Positions 50,475 through 60,018 of a stretch of DNA of 64,000 nucleotides are shown here, piece after piece. How positions within the stretch are numbered: the first letter of the stretch is position 1; the number at the start of each line of letters is the position of its first letter. Location: NCBI GenBank assembly GCA_018056425.1, contig JAGPFR010000009.1, forward strand, positions 1-64,000, given 5' to 3'. Source of the stretch: Lachnospiraceae bacterium (GTDB lineage Bacteria > Bacillota > Clostridia > Lachnospirales > Lachnospiraceae). The translations under genes were made by a program, and so were the position numbers. Under the pieces are notes generated by a model. The model did no database searches. It worked only from the letters and a program-made list of their open reading frames with translations, and had not been told where the DNA came from.

Positions 50475-51926
50475 ATGAATTTGATCAGAACTCTTAAAGT
50501 GACAATATGTACTTTCCTGGCTGTGATCCTTGCACTTAACCTGGCTGTTACACCGGGAATGGATAAGGTAGAGGCAAAGGGAGCTGAGTCTGCCATTGCA
50601 TGGGGAATCGATGTATCCGCATGGCAGGGAGATATAGACTGGAACGCGGTTAAAGCAAGCGGTGTACAGTTTGCATTTATCAAGTGCGGCGGAACCATTT
50701 ACGGTTTTGACGACAAGTTTGCCCAGAACATGGCCGGAGCACAGGCCGTAGGAATCAAGACAGGTGTATATATCTATTCATATGCATCAAGTGTTGCCGA
50801 CGGAATAATCGAGGCACAGTGGATCATCAATGCCATTGCTCCTTATGTTGTTAACATGCCAGTCGTACTCGATCTTGAGAATTACAGACAAAAAGCACTC
50901 GATCCCCTGACCAATGCAATGATCTGTCAGGTATTCTGCCAGACCGTTGAAGCTGCCGGTTATTATCCCATGGTTTATTCCAATAAGAGTATGCTCACTT
51001 CCACGATCGGACCTTTCGGATACGACAAGTGGGTAGCGCAGTGGTATAACACCTGCACATACGAAGGCGCTGCCTTCTGGCAGGCAACGGACAGTGGAAC
51101 CATCCCCGGTATCAGAGGACATGTTGATATCGATTATCAGTTCAAGGATCTGTCACAGTATCTTGTTCCCAACGGATTCATATCAAGAGACGGATTCACA
51201 TATTACTATGTCAATTACCGCAGACAATCCAATACATTTGCAAATGTAAACGGAGGAATCTATTATCTCGATCCTTTCGGACATCTGATCGCAAATGCAC
51301 TGTATCCTGTAGGCGACTTCATCTACTATTTTGATCCCACCGGTCTGATGCAGGTCGGATTTGTAGCACTCGGTGACGGAATGAGATATTTTGACGAGAA
51401 CGGCCACATGGTAGTCGGCTGGACGGATATTCAGGGATATAAGTATTTCTTTGATGTAAACGGACTTATGCAGACAGGATTCCTCTCAGACGGAATCAAT
51501 ACCTATTACATGGCTGCGGATACCGGCGTTATGCAGACAGGACTCTTCAATGTGGGAGCAGCGGTTTATTACGCTGATGCACTCGGACATATCCAGACCG
51601 GAATGCAGAATATTAACGGTGCTACGTATTATTTCGATCCTCTTACCGGCGGTCAGATGAGCTACGGATTCGTATTTGACGGAATCAATACCTATTACTT
51701 CGGAGCTGACGGAACGCTTCAGAAGGGATTGTTCTCTGACGGAAAGTCCATCTATTATTCCGATGCAAACGGAAGGCTTCAGACCGGACTTGTAACCATA
51801 AACGGTCTTTCATTCTATTTCGATCCCGCTTTAGGCGGAGCGCTTATGGTAGGAGGCACAGCTACCGACGCATTAGGTCATGTTTATGTATCCGATCCTA
51901 CCGGACTTGCGATAATGCTCCAGTGA
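50475..51926 (+). CDS. secreted GH25 lysozyme with C-terminal cell-wall-binding repeats
   Basis: A 483-residue exported protein. The signal peptide covers about residues 1-35 (CTFLAVILALNLAVTPGMDKVEA). The GH25 muramidase domain follows (about 42-235): WGIDVSAWQGDIDW at the start and VVLDLENY with the catalytic D-x-E, then WVAQWYN and HVDIDYQF at the end. From about 240 to 480 there are roughly ten repeats of about 20 residues with aromatic/Gly pattern (YYFDPTGLMQVGF, KYFFDVNGLMQTGF), like choline- or glucan-binding repeats, which anchor it to the wall. TGAGGAGATAAG precedes the ATG. It probably remodels peptidoglycan. Confidence 0.92.
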   Translation: MNLIRTLKVTICTFLAVILALNLAVTPGMDKVEAKGAESAIAWGIDVSAWQGDIDWNAVKASGVQFAFIKCGGTIYGFDDKFAQNMAGAQAVGIKTGVYIYSYASSVADGIIEAQWIINAIAPYVVNMPVVLDLENYRQKALDPLTNAMICQVFCQTVEAAGYYPMVYSNKSMLTSTIGPFGYDKWVAQWYNTCTYEGAAFWQATDSGTIPGIRGHVDIDYQFKDLSQYLVPNGFISRDGFTYYYVNYRRQSNTFANVNGGIYYLDPFGHLIANALYPVGDFIYYFDPTGLMQVGFVALGDGMRYFDENGHMVVGWTDIQGYKYFFDVNGLMQTGFLSDGINTYYMAADTGVMQTGLFNVGAAVYYADALGHIQTGMQNINGATYYFDPLTGGQMSYGFVFDGINTYYFGADGTLQKGLFSDGKSIYYSDANGRLQTGLVTINGLSFYFDPALGGALMVGGTATDALGHVYVSDPTGLAIMLQ

Positions 51927-51953
51927 TCGTTGCAGGTTATCACCTGAAACAAA

Positions 51954-53696
51954 GTGAAAAGAGAAATAGCAAAAAAGACAAAATTTAACACGTGTATACG
52001 CATTTCCATAATGACAGCAATCTGTGTGCTGAGCATTGCTTATGTGATGTATCTGTTCCTGGTGCTTGAGGTGAGCAGAAAGGAACCGGTTGTGTTAAAT
52101 TACGGCTGGAACCTGACTTTTAACGGGGTGTCCTATCAGGGTGTCGATCTGAGATCGTTTTCTTTCGGTAAAGTAAAAAGAGGCGATGTAGCGGAGCTGA
52201 CCTGCACCATTCCCGCTAATGCGCCGCAAAACAGTATTTTGGTGGTCCCTATTCATTATTATGATGTAAGGGTATATTTGAACGATGATCTGATTTACGA
52301 AGCAGATACCGACCGATTTGAAAACAATCTTCCACTCGGAAGCGGATTTTATTCTGTTTTGCTCTCCCCCGGCATATCGGGACAGAATCTGAGGATAGTT
52401 ATACGCGCCGGAGAAGACAATGCATATTCTTCGCTCAAAAGCCCGGAGCTGTGGAAGGCAGAGACCTTCTCACAGGATTATGCCGCAGGAAAGGCATTAT
52501 ATCTGGCACTTTCATTTTTCTTTATCGTAGTCGGACTGGCAATGCTGATCATGGCATTTGCACAGGAACTTAGAGGAACCTTTGCATTTGCAGACTCTGT
52601 AAGATTTTCCTCACTTTCCTTACTGGCACTGGTATTCGGAATCTGGCTCTTTACGGGTATGAACCTTACGGAGATCTTTTCGTCGGATATCATAACCAAG
52701 GTTGATATCAATTATCTGGCTTTTTTCTTTATACCGATCTTCTTTATCGGTTTTCACTTTGAGACCGGAAGGTTCAAGGATGAAAAAGGTGTGCGCATGG
52801 CAAGGAGAAGAAACACTCTCTTCGGTACTGTATGGCTTGCCGGGTTGATGTATATCGGTTATATCTTTTACAGACATATTGCTCTCGGAGAAAGCATCAG
52901 AGCCCATTTGACCATTGTTCATATATATGATGCGCTTGTAATATGCCTGCTTGTATTTGTCAGGGTATATGATCTGATAAAGGGAATAAATAGGCATCTT
53001 ATATCATCCTATGCAACGATTGCAACAGGCGTTGCAGCGGGTATCGATCTGATCAGATATAATTATTTTGCCCGATATTCACCCAGAGGAAGTGCGGGTT
53101 TTGCGATAAGTGTTACAAGTTTTGTAATGATATTCTTTGTCCTGTCACTCTTTTTTGATTACATGACTACTACGATAATGAACGCAAGAGAAGAAGAGAG
53201 GATCAGTCTGATATCAAAGCTTGCCTACACGGATGCGCTTACAGGACTTAACAACAGACAGGCAACCGAGCACTTCTTTGACGGGATAGATTCGTCGGGA
53301 GAGAAGTATATAGTAGTTCAGTTTGACCTGAATGATCTTAAGAAGGCCAATGATTCTTACGGTCATGAGGAGGGAGACAAATTCATAATACTGTTTGCCG
53401 AAACTCTCAAAAGTATTTTTGAAGGTAAGGGGTATATCGCAAGAACCGGCGGAGATGAGTTTATATATGTGATGACTCCCAAGGCAGAAGGCGACAGAAA
53501 ATGGCTTGAAAACAGATTGAAGGATCTGAACGTTATACTGAACAATAAAGACACCGGACATTCGGGACTTAATCTGAGTACCGCATACGGAAGTTATGAT
53601 TCCATTGATAATGATGCGAAAACCATCAGGGACGGTCTGAGAATTGCGGATGCCAGAATGTATGAAATGAAGAAAAATATGAAGGCAGAGCGTTAA
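51954..53696 (+). CDS. 7TMR-type membrane diguanylate cyclase (GGDEF)
   Basis: A 580-residue protein: an N-terminal helix (about 15-35), an extracytoplasmic beta-rich domain (about 40-180) with VYLNDDLIYEADTDRF as in 7TMR-DISM extracellular domains, seven helices (about 185-405) and a C-terminal GGDEF domain (about 425-580). TDALTGLNNRQATEHF and RTGGDEFIYVM are intact, so c-di-GMP synthesis is likely; there is no RxxD inhibitory site. The start is GTG 51954 with only a weak ribosome site; ATG 52011 would begin inside the first helix. Its stop lies in a terminator stem. Confidence 0.85.
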   Translation: MKREIAKKTKFNTCIRISIMTAICVLSIAYVMYLFLVLEVSRKEPVVLNYGWNLTFNGVSYQGVDLRSFSFGKVKRGDVAELTCTIPANAPQNSILVVPIHYYDVRVYLNDDLIYEADTDRFENNLPLGSGFYSVLLSPGISGQNLRIVIRAGEDNAYSSLKSPELWKAETFSQDYAAGKALYLALSFFFIVVGLAMLIMAFAQELRGTFAFADSVRFSSLSLLALVFGIWLFTGMNLTEIFSSDIITKVDINYLAFFFIPIFFIGFHFETGRFKDEKGVRMARRRNTLFGTVWLAGLMYIGYIFYRHIALGESIRAHLTIVHIYDALVICLLVFVRVYDLIKGINRHLISSYATIATGVAAGIDLIRYNYFARYSPRGSAGFAISVTSFVMIFFVLSLFFDYMTTTIMNAREEERISLISKLAYTDALTGLNNRQATEHFFDGIDSSGEKYIVVQFDLNDLKKANDSYGHEEGDKFIILFAETLKSIFEGKGYIARTGGDEFIYVMTPKAEGDRKWLENRLKDLNVILNNKDTGHSGLNLSTAYGSYDSIDNDAKTIRDGLRIADARMYEMKKNMKAER

Positions 53697-53718
53697 TTAA
53701 AACGGCTCTGCCTTTTGT
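53682..53718. terminator. terminator hairpin overlapping convergent gene ends
   Basis: AAGGCAGAGC (53682-53691) pairs with GCTCTGCCTT (53705-53714), then TTGTTTA. It serves the GGDEF gene and, in reverse, the acyltransferase unit whose original stop appears to lie at 53697-53699. Confidence 0.75.
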
Positions 53719-53909
53719 TTACTTATTTTTTTTATCTTGTACAGTTCTTCTGCGGCAAGTCTTGTCTTAGCTACTACATCCACATCTGATGGCGGGAAGC
53801 AGTAGAAGAGTCCGTTCTTATCACCTATTGAGATCATGTCTCCGATCTCGTAATAGAAGTAATCGGAATTGACACTGTATGATGAAAGGGGCTTTTGTGT
53901 AAAGTCAAG
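53697..53909 (-). pseudogene. severed C-terminal tail of the PlsC-type acyltransferase
   Basis: After the acyltransferase stop (TAA at 53912-53910 on the minus strand) the same frame stays open for 70 further codons, beginning LDFTQKPLSSYSV and including EIGDMISIGDKNGLFYCFPP, until a TAA inside the terminator hairpin. The tail looks like real protein and includes no start codon with a ribosome site. It suggests that an in-frame codon such as GAA has mutated to TAA, removing the last 70 residues. Confidence 0.55.
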
Positions 53910-55001
53910 TTATCCGTCACAGCCCGTCAGATGGAATCCTTCCTCGCTGTGTGTAAGTCTTCCGTCTCCGACTTCATAGAAAGCTTTATTGTCAACTATC
54001 ATATAGATGTGTACGGGAACGTCGAGGGAATAAGTTCCTTCTTCGATTTCTTTTCTGACGCAGTTTCTTTCCCATGAAAACCAGTCCGGGATATGATCGA
54101 AAAGCCTGGGAGCGTTTATGGAACCCGGAACATCGCTCTTAAGCTTCATCTTACCGAGCTCTGTAAGTTCCCATGTGCTTCCGCATTCCTCACATTTAAT
54201 CTCAGTGCCTGATGCATTCATGCGGCCTTCTTTACCGCATACGGGGCATTTATAGAGAACACGGGAAAGGCCCTCGGTTCTGAAATCTTCAGTGATCTTT
54301 GTTCCTGTTTCAAACTGCTCTTTAAGATTATCGAATGAAAATGCTTCGCGGATCCTATCATTGATCTGATCGACAGAAAGCTCTTTGATCTCCTCCGGGG
54401 AGAAAAGAGTGTATTTGTCTGCCGAGATCTTACATTTGCGAAGTCTTAATCCGTTATACAAAGGATCGTGTAAGAATGCACCGTGTGAGAGGATCATCAC
54501 GACGGGATAATTGAACATTTTGATCATCTTTCCGAGTGAGTCGGGAAGAGTGGTGGTTGTTCCGTCAAACGAATATCCCGCCTCGGGATACATCAGGACG
54601 GAGGTTTTCAGTTTGGTCAGTGCAAAGGAAATATCCTTTATCAGTTTTATATCGGGCTGGAATTTCTGAGTAGGGATGCAGCCGATCGCTCTCATCAGGT
54701 ATTCTTTTCCGACAAAGGCATCCGTGGTTGCGATGATATTATAAGGCATCTTAATGACATGGGATGCGATCATAAGATCCGTAAAGCACGAATGGTTCAT
54801 GAGATACAGTGCCGGCTGCTTATCTCCGACACCTTTCATATCTCCGACATTTATCGTAAAGTCTGATTTTTTTAATTCGGATGAGGCAAGAAACTTAATA
54901 AGTGCTCTTAAAACGGGACTGGGGATACGGGGGTCACGAATGCGTGCATGAGGAAGAGCTCTAACTTCTTTGTAGGATAAAGCTTTAGTTTTGATCTTCA
55001 T
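53910..55001 (-). CDS. 1-acyl-glycerol-3-phosphate acyltransferase-like protein (PlsC), C-terminally shortened
   Basis: A 363-residue acyltransferase. YLMNHSCFTDLMIAS contains the catalytic N-H-x4-D motif at about residues 88-94, and MYPEAGYSFDG corresponds to the F-P-E-G-type substrate motif. A zinc-ribbon insert follows (CPVCGKEGRM...CEECGSTW, about 253-276). It should acylate lysophosphatidic acid or a related lipid at the membrane face. GGAGAATAAAC precedes its ATG at 55001. An in-frame stop separates 70 more codons of plausible protein (see 53697-53909). It lies 18 bases after the aminopropyltransferase-like gene on the same strand. Confidence 0.82.
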   Translation of the reverse strand: MKIKTKALSYKEVRALPHARIRDPRIPSPVLRALIKFLASSELKKSDFTINVGDMKGVGDKQPALYLMNHSCFTDLMIASHVIKMPYNIIATTDAFVGKEYLMRAIGCIPTQKFQPDIKLIKDISFALTKLKTSVLMYPEAGYSFDGTTTTLPDSLGKMIKMFNYPVVMILSHGAFLHDPLYNGLRLRKCKISADKYTLFSPEEIKELSVDQINDRIREAFSFDNLKEQFETGTKITEDFRTEGLSRVLYKCPVCGKEGRMNASGTEIKCEECGSTWELTELGKMKLKSDVPGSINAPRLFDHIPDWFSWERNCVRKEIEEGTYSLDVPVHIYMIVDNKAFYEVGDGRLTHSEEGFHLTGCDG

Positions 55002-55019
55002 GTTTATTCTCCGTACAGA

Positions 55020-56642
55020 TTACAGACTTTCAATCAATCCGCTCAAACCTTCGTTTTGAAATATTTCTTTGTAATATCCGATCTCATTGTTGATCAGAGT
55101 ATCGATAACTTCCATTCCGAGGAGCTCAACCGGCGCTTTATCATCGGTGAGGATAAGTCCTGTTCCGTGATATGCACTCATTCCGTCGATCACTTTACCG
55201 AGCTGATATTTAAGTCCGTCATCCGCAGTAAATCCGGCATTATATTCGAGGGATTTAAACAGATCCGTGTTTACGGATGCAAAGAGTTCACGGTTGGTGG
55301 ATCCTGCAACGTTAACGGTTGCAACATTGGGGAAAACGGAAGCTACGGTATCGGAAAGGTATGTTGTGATATCGGTCTCGCCGTTTCCGTGCATGTTCAT
55401 GTTCATGACCATGATTCCGTTATCTTTGAGATGACCTTTTACGAGGTTAAAAAATTCCGATGAACTCATCTGAAAAGGAATCGTAATGTCCTGATATGCG
55501 TCAACCAGTATTACGTCATATTTTCCGGGATCCGCCTCAAGAAATGCCCTTCCGTCATAAGTATAAACGGTGATGTCTTCGGGAAGATCGAAGTATTCAT
55601 GTGCAAGATCGGTGATCTTGTCGTCAATCTCCACACCCGTGATATTGCAGCCGGGAAAGTATTTCTCACACTGAACCGCGAATGTTCCGGTTCCCATTCC
55701 GAGGATCAGGATGTCCATGTCTTTCGTTTCCTGAACCTGTGAAGATTTATCTTCGTAACCGAGAGCCATTGTGGGAGCTGCCAGGGCATAATCATAATAC
55801 ATTCCGGTAAGGTTTCCGGTCTTCATCTTGATGGACTGAACGCCGAAGAGAACATTGGTGGAAAGGGATGTTGCCCACTCGGTATCGGTTACCTGTAGAT
55901 AGTTGTAAACGGACTCACCCTCGTAAGTAAGATCGGAGATCCAGAATGCAAAGTGTGATGTATGTCCGAATATGCATGCGATGATGTAGAGGATAGTGCT
56001 GACGGTGCACAAAACAGATTTTGCTTTTCGTGATATGAAAAAGAGCAGTCCGATCACAAGAAGGATTCCGGAGAAGATCAGGAAAGTCATTCCCGTCCCC
56101 ACTGAAGGGATTGTTACGAAGGTGGGAAGGAAGGTTCCTATGATCGATCCGATCGTGTTACATGCGCCGAGGCGTCCCGCAACGGAACCGCTTTCTTCGA
56201 TATCCGAAATGGTGTATTTGATCAGTGAGGGCGTTACCGTTCCGAGAAGGAAAAGAGGGAAAACGAATATGACCATGCAGGCGATCAGGGAGGACCATAT
56301 AAGAAGGCCCGTTGATACGGTGACTATCATAACTCCTGTGATGGCCAGGATGATGTATTTTCCCAGGACTGGGATAAATGCGATCCATACTGCGGATATA
56401 AGGATGCGTCTGAAGAGCCTGGCGGGATCCGAATCCTTATCGGCCCATTTTCCGCCCACAACGTTACCGAGTGCCATGGCGATCATGATGGTTCCGATTA
56501 TTATGGTCCAGACAATCTGCGATGAGGAGAAATAGGGGGCGAGGAGCCTTGATGCTCCCAGCTCAACAGCCATGACTGCCATTCCCGCAAAAAACTCCGT
56601 TATGTAGAGGTAATACCTGTTTTTCAAAATATCAAATTTCAT
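55020..56642 (-). CDS. membrane-fused polyamine aminopropyltransferase (spermidine synthase-like)
   Basis: A 540-residue protein. Residues 1-235 have about seven hydrophobic helices (MAVELGASRLLAPYFSSSQI at the start). From about 240 to 540 it is a spermidine-synthase-type methyltransferase fold: LILGMGTGTFAVQCEKYFPG, GVEIDDKI, YTYDGRAFLEADPGKYDVIL and DAYQDITIPF, where the Asp pair binds the amine. Such fused membrane forms are widespread; substrate and orientation are unresolved. ACGGAGAATATT precedes ATG 56642. First gene of the minus-strand pair with the acyltransferase. Confidence 0.85.
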   Translation of the reverse strand: MKFDILKNRYYLYITEFFAGMAVMAVELGASRLLAPYFSSSQIVWTIIIGTIMIAMALGNVVGGKWADKDSDPARLFRRILISAVWIAFIPVLGKYIILAITGVMIVTVSTGLLIWSSLIACMVIFVFPLFLLGTVTPSLIKYTISDIEESGSVAGRLGACNTIGSIIGTFLPTFVTIPSVGTGMTFLIFSGILLVIGLLFFISRKAKSVLCTVSTILYIIACIFGHTSHFAFWISDLTYEGESVYNYLQVTDTEWATSLSTNVLFGVQSIKMKTGNLTGMYYDYALAAPTMALGYEDKSSQVQETKDMDILILGMGTGTFAVQCEKYFPGCNITGVEIDDKITDLAHEYFDLPEDITVYTYDGRAFLEADPGKYDVILVDAYQDITIPFQMSSSEFFNLVKGHLKDNGIMVMNMNMHGNGETDITTYLSDTVASVFPNVATVNVAGSTNRELFASVNTDLFKSLEYNAGFTADDGLKYQLGKVIDGMSAYHGTGLILTDDKAPVELLGMEVIDTLINNEIGYYKEIFQNEGLSGLIESL

Positions 56643-56746
56643 AATATTCTCCGTTATAAAGGCTCGTGACCTCAGTCACATCGCATATTATACAGTAAAT
56701 TTCCGTATTGTAGGGCATTTTTAAAAAAGGTATACTTATATGGACT

Positions 56747-56980
56747 ATGGAAATGCATAAAAACCCCGAAATTCCACAAGATCTGGCAGAAAAAATGGTA
56801 CTGAGCGAATCCATGAAAAATCAGCTTCGCCAGATATGTATTTATGCGTCACTTGCGGGGATAGATATGGATACGGTCCGGGAAAAGCTAATAGAGGAAG
56901 GCAAGCTCCCGTGCACCGATAAGAATTCATCCAAGAAAGTATTAGCGGAGATATATGACTATGTCGCATGCTCTTTTTGA
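56747..56980 (+). CDS. small hypothetical protein
   Basis: A 77-residue soluble protein with alternating charged and hydrophobic residues (LAEKMVLSESMKNQLRQICI, DMDTVREKLIEEGKLP) and no known domain. AAAGG lies upstream; ATG 56747 and 56753 are both possible. It overlaps the start of the radical SAM gene by 26 bases in another frame, hinting at co-translation, so it could be a small helper of that enzyme. This is inference from position. Confidence 0.55.
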   Translation: MEMHKNPEIPQDLAEKMVLSESMKNQLRQICIYASLAGIDMDTVREKLIEEGKLPCTDKNSSKKVLAEIYDYVACSF

Positions 56981-57947
56981 GAATATATATGTCGAAAAGA
57001 ATGCGGCCGAAGATGCGGAAGCGGTAAGGATACTTAACCGGATAGGATGCACCGATCCCATATATATCGGCCATTACAAGGATGTATTTGACCTGAAAAG
57101 AAAAGATGGATCTGACGGAAGAAGCCTGATACTGGCTCACAATCCGGGTAAGCATTTGTATGAAGGGGCTCCTGTATGTCAGAGCTTTGGAAATGAGCAT
57201 TTTTATTATTCTCCCGGAGTCATGAACTGCATATATGACTGCGAATATTGTTTTCTAAAGGGCATGTATCTCGGAAGGGATATATGTATTTTTACGGATA
57301 TAGATGAGACCTTTGCCGAGCTTGAGGCTTTGGAAAAGGAGTTTCCGGTATATGTCTGTGCGTCATATAATACCGATCTGAACGCACTCGAGAGCATAAC
57401 GGGATATGTGGCAAAATGGTGCAGTGAAGCATCGGAGCATGAAAATATAAGTGTCGAACTCCGTACCAAATGTTCGAGACAGGATATATTTGAAACCCTT
57501 CCCGTAAGTGACAGGGCGATCTTTGCATTTACTTTGTCTCCGGATGAAGTAATAGAAAAGTTTGAAAAGGGAACGCCTTCTTTGGGTGAACGCCTTAAGG
57601 CTGTTAATGCTGCGATGAAAGCGGGGTTTCCGGTAAGACTGTGTTTTGATCCGATGATCTATTTCCGCGATTGGAAAAAATGCTATTCGGATATGATCGA
57701 AAATGTGTCACGTCTTTCCGGTAAGGGGAAAGTCAGGGATATCAGCATCGGCACTTTCAGGATCTCGGATCAGTATCTTAAGAATATGAGAAAGAAGCTT
57801 CCGGATTCGGAGGTTGTTCAATACCCCTATATCTGTGAAGACGGTTATTATCAGTATCCGGAGAAGGTCAGGATCCGGATGGAGGATCATATAAAGGAAT
57901 TGATAAGAAAGGAATTTCCGAACGTTCCTGTATATGACTGGAGGTAG
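56955..57947 (+). CDS. radical SAM protein of the spore photoproduct lyase (SplB-like) family
   Basis: A 330-residue protein. CIYDCEYCFLKG at about residues 96-107 has the C-x3-C-x2-C cluster motif of radical SAM enzymes, and its surroundings (YYSPGVMNCIYDCEYC, SVELRTKC, FTLSPDEVIEKFEKG) match SPL-family proteins. True spore photoproduct lyase repairs thymine dimers in spores; a conserved C-terminal Cys used there is not evident at the usual place, so this may be a family member with another substrate. CGGAGATAT precedes the ATGs at 56955 and 56961. Its stop (TAG) overlaps the GTG start of the LicD gene. Confidence 0.82.
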   Translation: MTMSHALFENIYVEKNAAEDAEAVRILNRIGCTDPIYIGHYKDVFDLKRKDGSDGRSLILAHNPGKHLYEGAPVCQSFGNEHFYYSPGVMNCIYDCEYCFLKGMYLGRDICIFTDIDETFAELEALEKEFPVYVCASYNTDLNALESITGYVAKWCSEASEHENISVELRTKCSRQDIFETLPVSDRAIFAFTLSPDEVIEKFEKGTPSLGERLKAVNAAMKAGFPVRLCFDPMIYFRDWKKCYSDMIENVSRLSGKGKVRDISIGTFRISDQYLKNMRKKLPDSEVVQYPYICEDGYYQYPEKVRIRMEDHIKELIRKEFPNVPVYDWR

Positions 57948-58939
57948 TGGTGGCCGTTTGTTACGAGCTTGATGAAAACTTTTTTAGGGAAGAAGTAAGG
58001 TGCGGTTTTACCGTTCCGGAACTGATGAAAAGATGCTGGGGTGCCCAGCTGAAGGTTCTGGAAGAGTTTGACCGTATCTGTGAGAAATACGGACTGAAGT
58101 GGTTTGCTTTTGTCGGAACGCTTCTCGGAACCGTCAGACACAAAGGCTTTATTCCCTGGGATGATGATATCGATATCGGAATGCTCAGGGATGATTATGA
58201 GAAGTTTCTTCAGGTTGCACCTCTTGAATTCCCGGCGGGATATGTGATCGTCAATTATGATGAGGACGATCATGAATATGACTGTATTACGAGAGTAAAC
58301 AATACCCGTTCGATCATTTTCGATGAATCCAGACTTTCAGAATTCTGCTCATTCCCTTATCCTGCGGGACTTGACCTTTATCCGCTCGATTATATCGTGG
58401 AAGATCCTGAAGAAAGAAAAGCACATAAGCAGTTGCATTACAGGATAAAGCAGGCCACGGAACTGTGCAGGAAGATACTTGCGGGGTCCGGACCTTTGAC
58501 CGATAAGGACGGAAATCGTCTGGAACCTTCACAGGTTCTTGCGGAAATATCGATGATCACCGGATATGAATTCGATCTGGAAAAAGATATCATCAGACAG
58601 CTGAACATTCTGATCGATATGACTGATTCGATGAATTCCGCAGAGGAAGGAAGATACATAGGAAATATCGGACACATCACTTTTGAAGGGGACAGAATGA
58701 TGTTTCCGCGTGAATGTTTCGATAAGCTGCTCAAGGCGCCTTTCGAAACCGGTTATGTGTATATTCCCATAGGATATGAGACTATGCTGAAACAAAATTA
58801 CGGTCCCGGATTTATGGTGCCCGTGATTCATTCCCCCCATGAATATCCTTACTACTCTGCTCATCAGAAGGTGATGAGGGAATTGTTGAAAAAGCATCCG
58901 GATGCAGTTTCGGATGAGTGGATCTCCAAATATCTCTAA
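57947..58939 (+). CDS. LicD family phosphotransferase/nucleotidyltransferase-fold protein, copy 1
   Basis: A 330-residue LicD-family protein. FAFVGTLLGTVRHKGFIPWD followed by DDIDIGM (about residues 56-82) is the family's nucleotidyltransferase-like metal site. LicD proteins transfer phosphocholine or phospho-sugars to cell-surface glycans, or ribitol phosphate in relatives. It starts at GTG 57947 or 57950 directly after GGAGG, overlapping the radical SAM stop. An obviously related second copy follows after 11 bases, so the pair arose by tandem duplication and may decorate two sites or work as a complex. Confidence 0.88.
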   Translation: MVAVCYELDENFFREEVRCGFTVPELMKRCWGAQLKVLEEFDRICEKYGLKWFAFVGTLLGTVRHKGFIPWDDDIDIGMLRDDYEKFLQVAPLEFPAGYVIVNYDEDDHEYDCITRVNNTRSIIFDESRLSEFCSFPYPAGLDLYPLDYIVEDPEERKAHKQLHYRIKQATELCRKILAGSGPLTDKDGNRLEPSQVLAEISMITGYEFDLEKDIIRQLNILIDMTDSMNSAEEGRYIGNIGHITFEGDRMMFPRECFDKLLKAPFETGYVYIPIGYETMLKQNYGPGFMVPVIHSPHEYPYYSAHQKVMRELLKKHPDAVSDEWISKYL

Positions 58940-58950
58940 GGAGCGGATAA

Positions 58951-60012
58951 ATGCTGGATTTCAAACTTGGTGAAGATTTTTTCAAAGATGAAGAAAGATC
59001 CGGATTTGAGATCGGTTCTCTTATGAAAAGATGCTGGGGCGCACAGCTTCAGGCTTTGGAAGATTTTGACAGGGTGTGTTCCAGGCACGGTTTAAAGTGG
59101 TTTGCATTCTGCGGAACTCTTCTGGGCGCAGTCAGACATAAGGGATTTATTCCCTGGGATGATGACCTGGATGTATGCATGATGCGCAGTGACTATAATA
59201 TGTTCCTGCGTTATGCGGCCAAAGAACTTCCGCAGTATATAATCGAAAACTACGATTATTACAACCGTGAAGAAAGAAGACATTATGATTTCCAGGGAAT
59301 CACGAGGATCAATAATTCTTACAGCACCAATTTCGATCCGGAATACCTGAATACACATTGCGGATTTCCATACACGATCGGTCTTGATCTGTATCCGCTT
59401 GATTATGTTCCGAAAGATCCCGAAGAATATAATACAGCCATTCAGATATTCGGTTTCACCATCAATGTCGGGTTGAAATATAAGAGTCTTTATTGGGAGA
59501 ATTATCACGCTCCCGAAGGAAATTATCAGGGTATAGATCTTGATGAAGCATACGAAATGCTTCACAGGGCTACCGGTTTTAAGATAGATAAGAACGGGGA
59601 TGTTCTCAGACAGCTTAATGAGATTGCCCTGAGTATTTCCTCATATACAAAAGGAAAAGATGCTGACTGCGTTGCATGCATGATGCATACCGCGGAAGGT
59701 TATATGAACATGATCTTTCCCAAAGAGGCTTTTTCCAGAACTCTGGAAGCTCCGTTTGAATCGGGCTCTATATATATTCCCGAAGGATATGATGCGATTC
59801 TTAGCAGAAATTACGGAGCGGGATATCTTGTTCCCCGCAACTGTTCACCTCATGATTATCCCTACTACAGATTCCAGGAAAGATGGATCAGGGAGTATAT
59901 TCTTAAGAATCCGGATATGAAGGAGTTCATGCCCAGGTTTTATATAAGTGATGTATACGATGAGGATCCCGATAAAAAGATTCTCCTCGATAAAATATAC
60001 GGAAAGGAATAA
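58951..60012 (+). CDS. LicD family protein, copy 2
   Basis: A 353-residue paralogue of the preceding gene, sharing KRCWGAQLQALEDFDRVC, FAFCGTLLGAVRHKGFIPWD and DDLDVCM, and GLDLYPLDYVPKDPEE. The metal-site aspartates are kept. It differs in the middle (about 140-220) and has a longer C-terminus (FYISDVYDEDPDKKI). AAGGAGCGG precedes ATG 58951. Same operon as copy 1; probable role in phospho-ligand transfer to teichoic acid or another surface glycan. Confidence 0.88.
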   Translation: MLDFKLGEDFFKDEERSGFEIGSLMKRCWGAQLQALEDFDRVCSRHGLKWFAFCGTLLGAVRHKGFIPWDDDLDVCMMRSDYNMFLRYAAKELPQYIIENYDYYNREERRHYDFQGITRINNSYSTNFDPEYLNTHCGFPYTIGLDLYPLDYVPKDPEEYNTAIQIFGFTINVGLKYKSLYWENYHAPEGNYQGIDLDEAYEMLHRATGFKIDKNGDVLRQLNEIALSISSYTKGKDADCVACMMHTAEGYMNMIFPKEAFSRTLEAPFESGSIYIPEGYDAILSRNYGAGYLVPRNCSPHDYPYYRFQERWIREYILKNPDMKEFMPRFYISDVYDEDPDKKILLDKIYGKE

Positions 60013-60018
60013 AAGAAG

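Noticed and set aside
51180..51926. Tandem DNA repeat at the 3' end of the lysozyme gene
   Set aside because: The repeated strings (for example GACGGAATCAATACC at about 51490 and 51670) are the coding signature of cell-wall-binding repeats, not a separate element.
55996..56535. 179-codon plus-strand frame opposite the aminopropyltransferase-like gene
   Set aside because: Composition mirrors the membrane-protein gene on the other strand, no ribosome site and no recognisable domain.
57947..60012. Assembly duplication of the LicD gene
   Set aside because: The two copies differ widely outside the metal-site motifs and have their own ribosome sites, so they are true paralogues.
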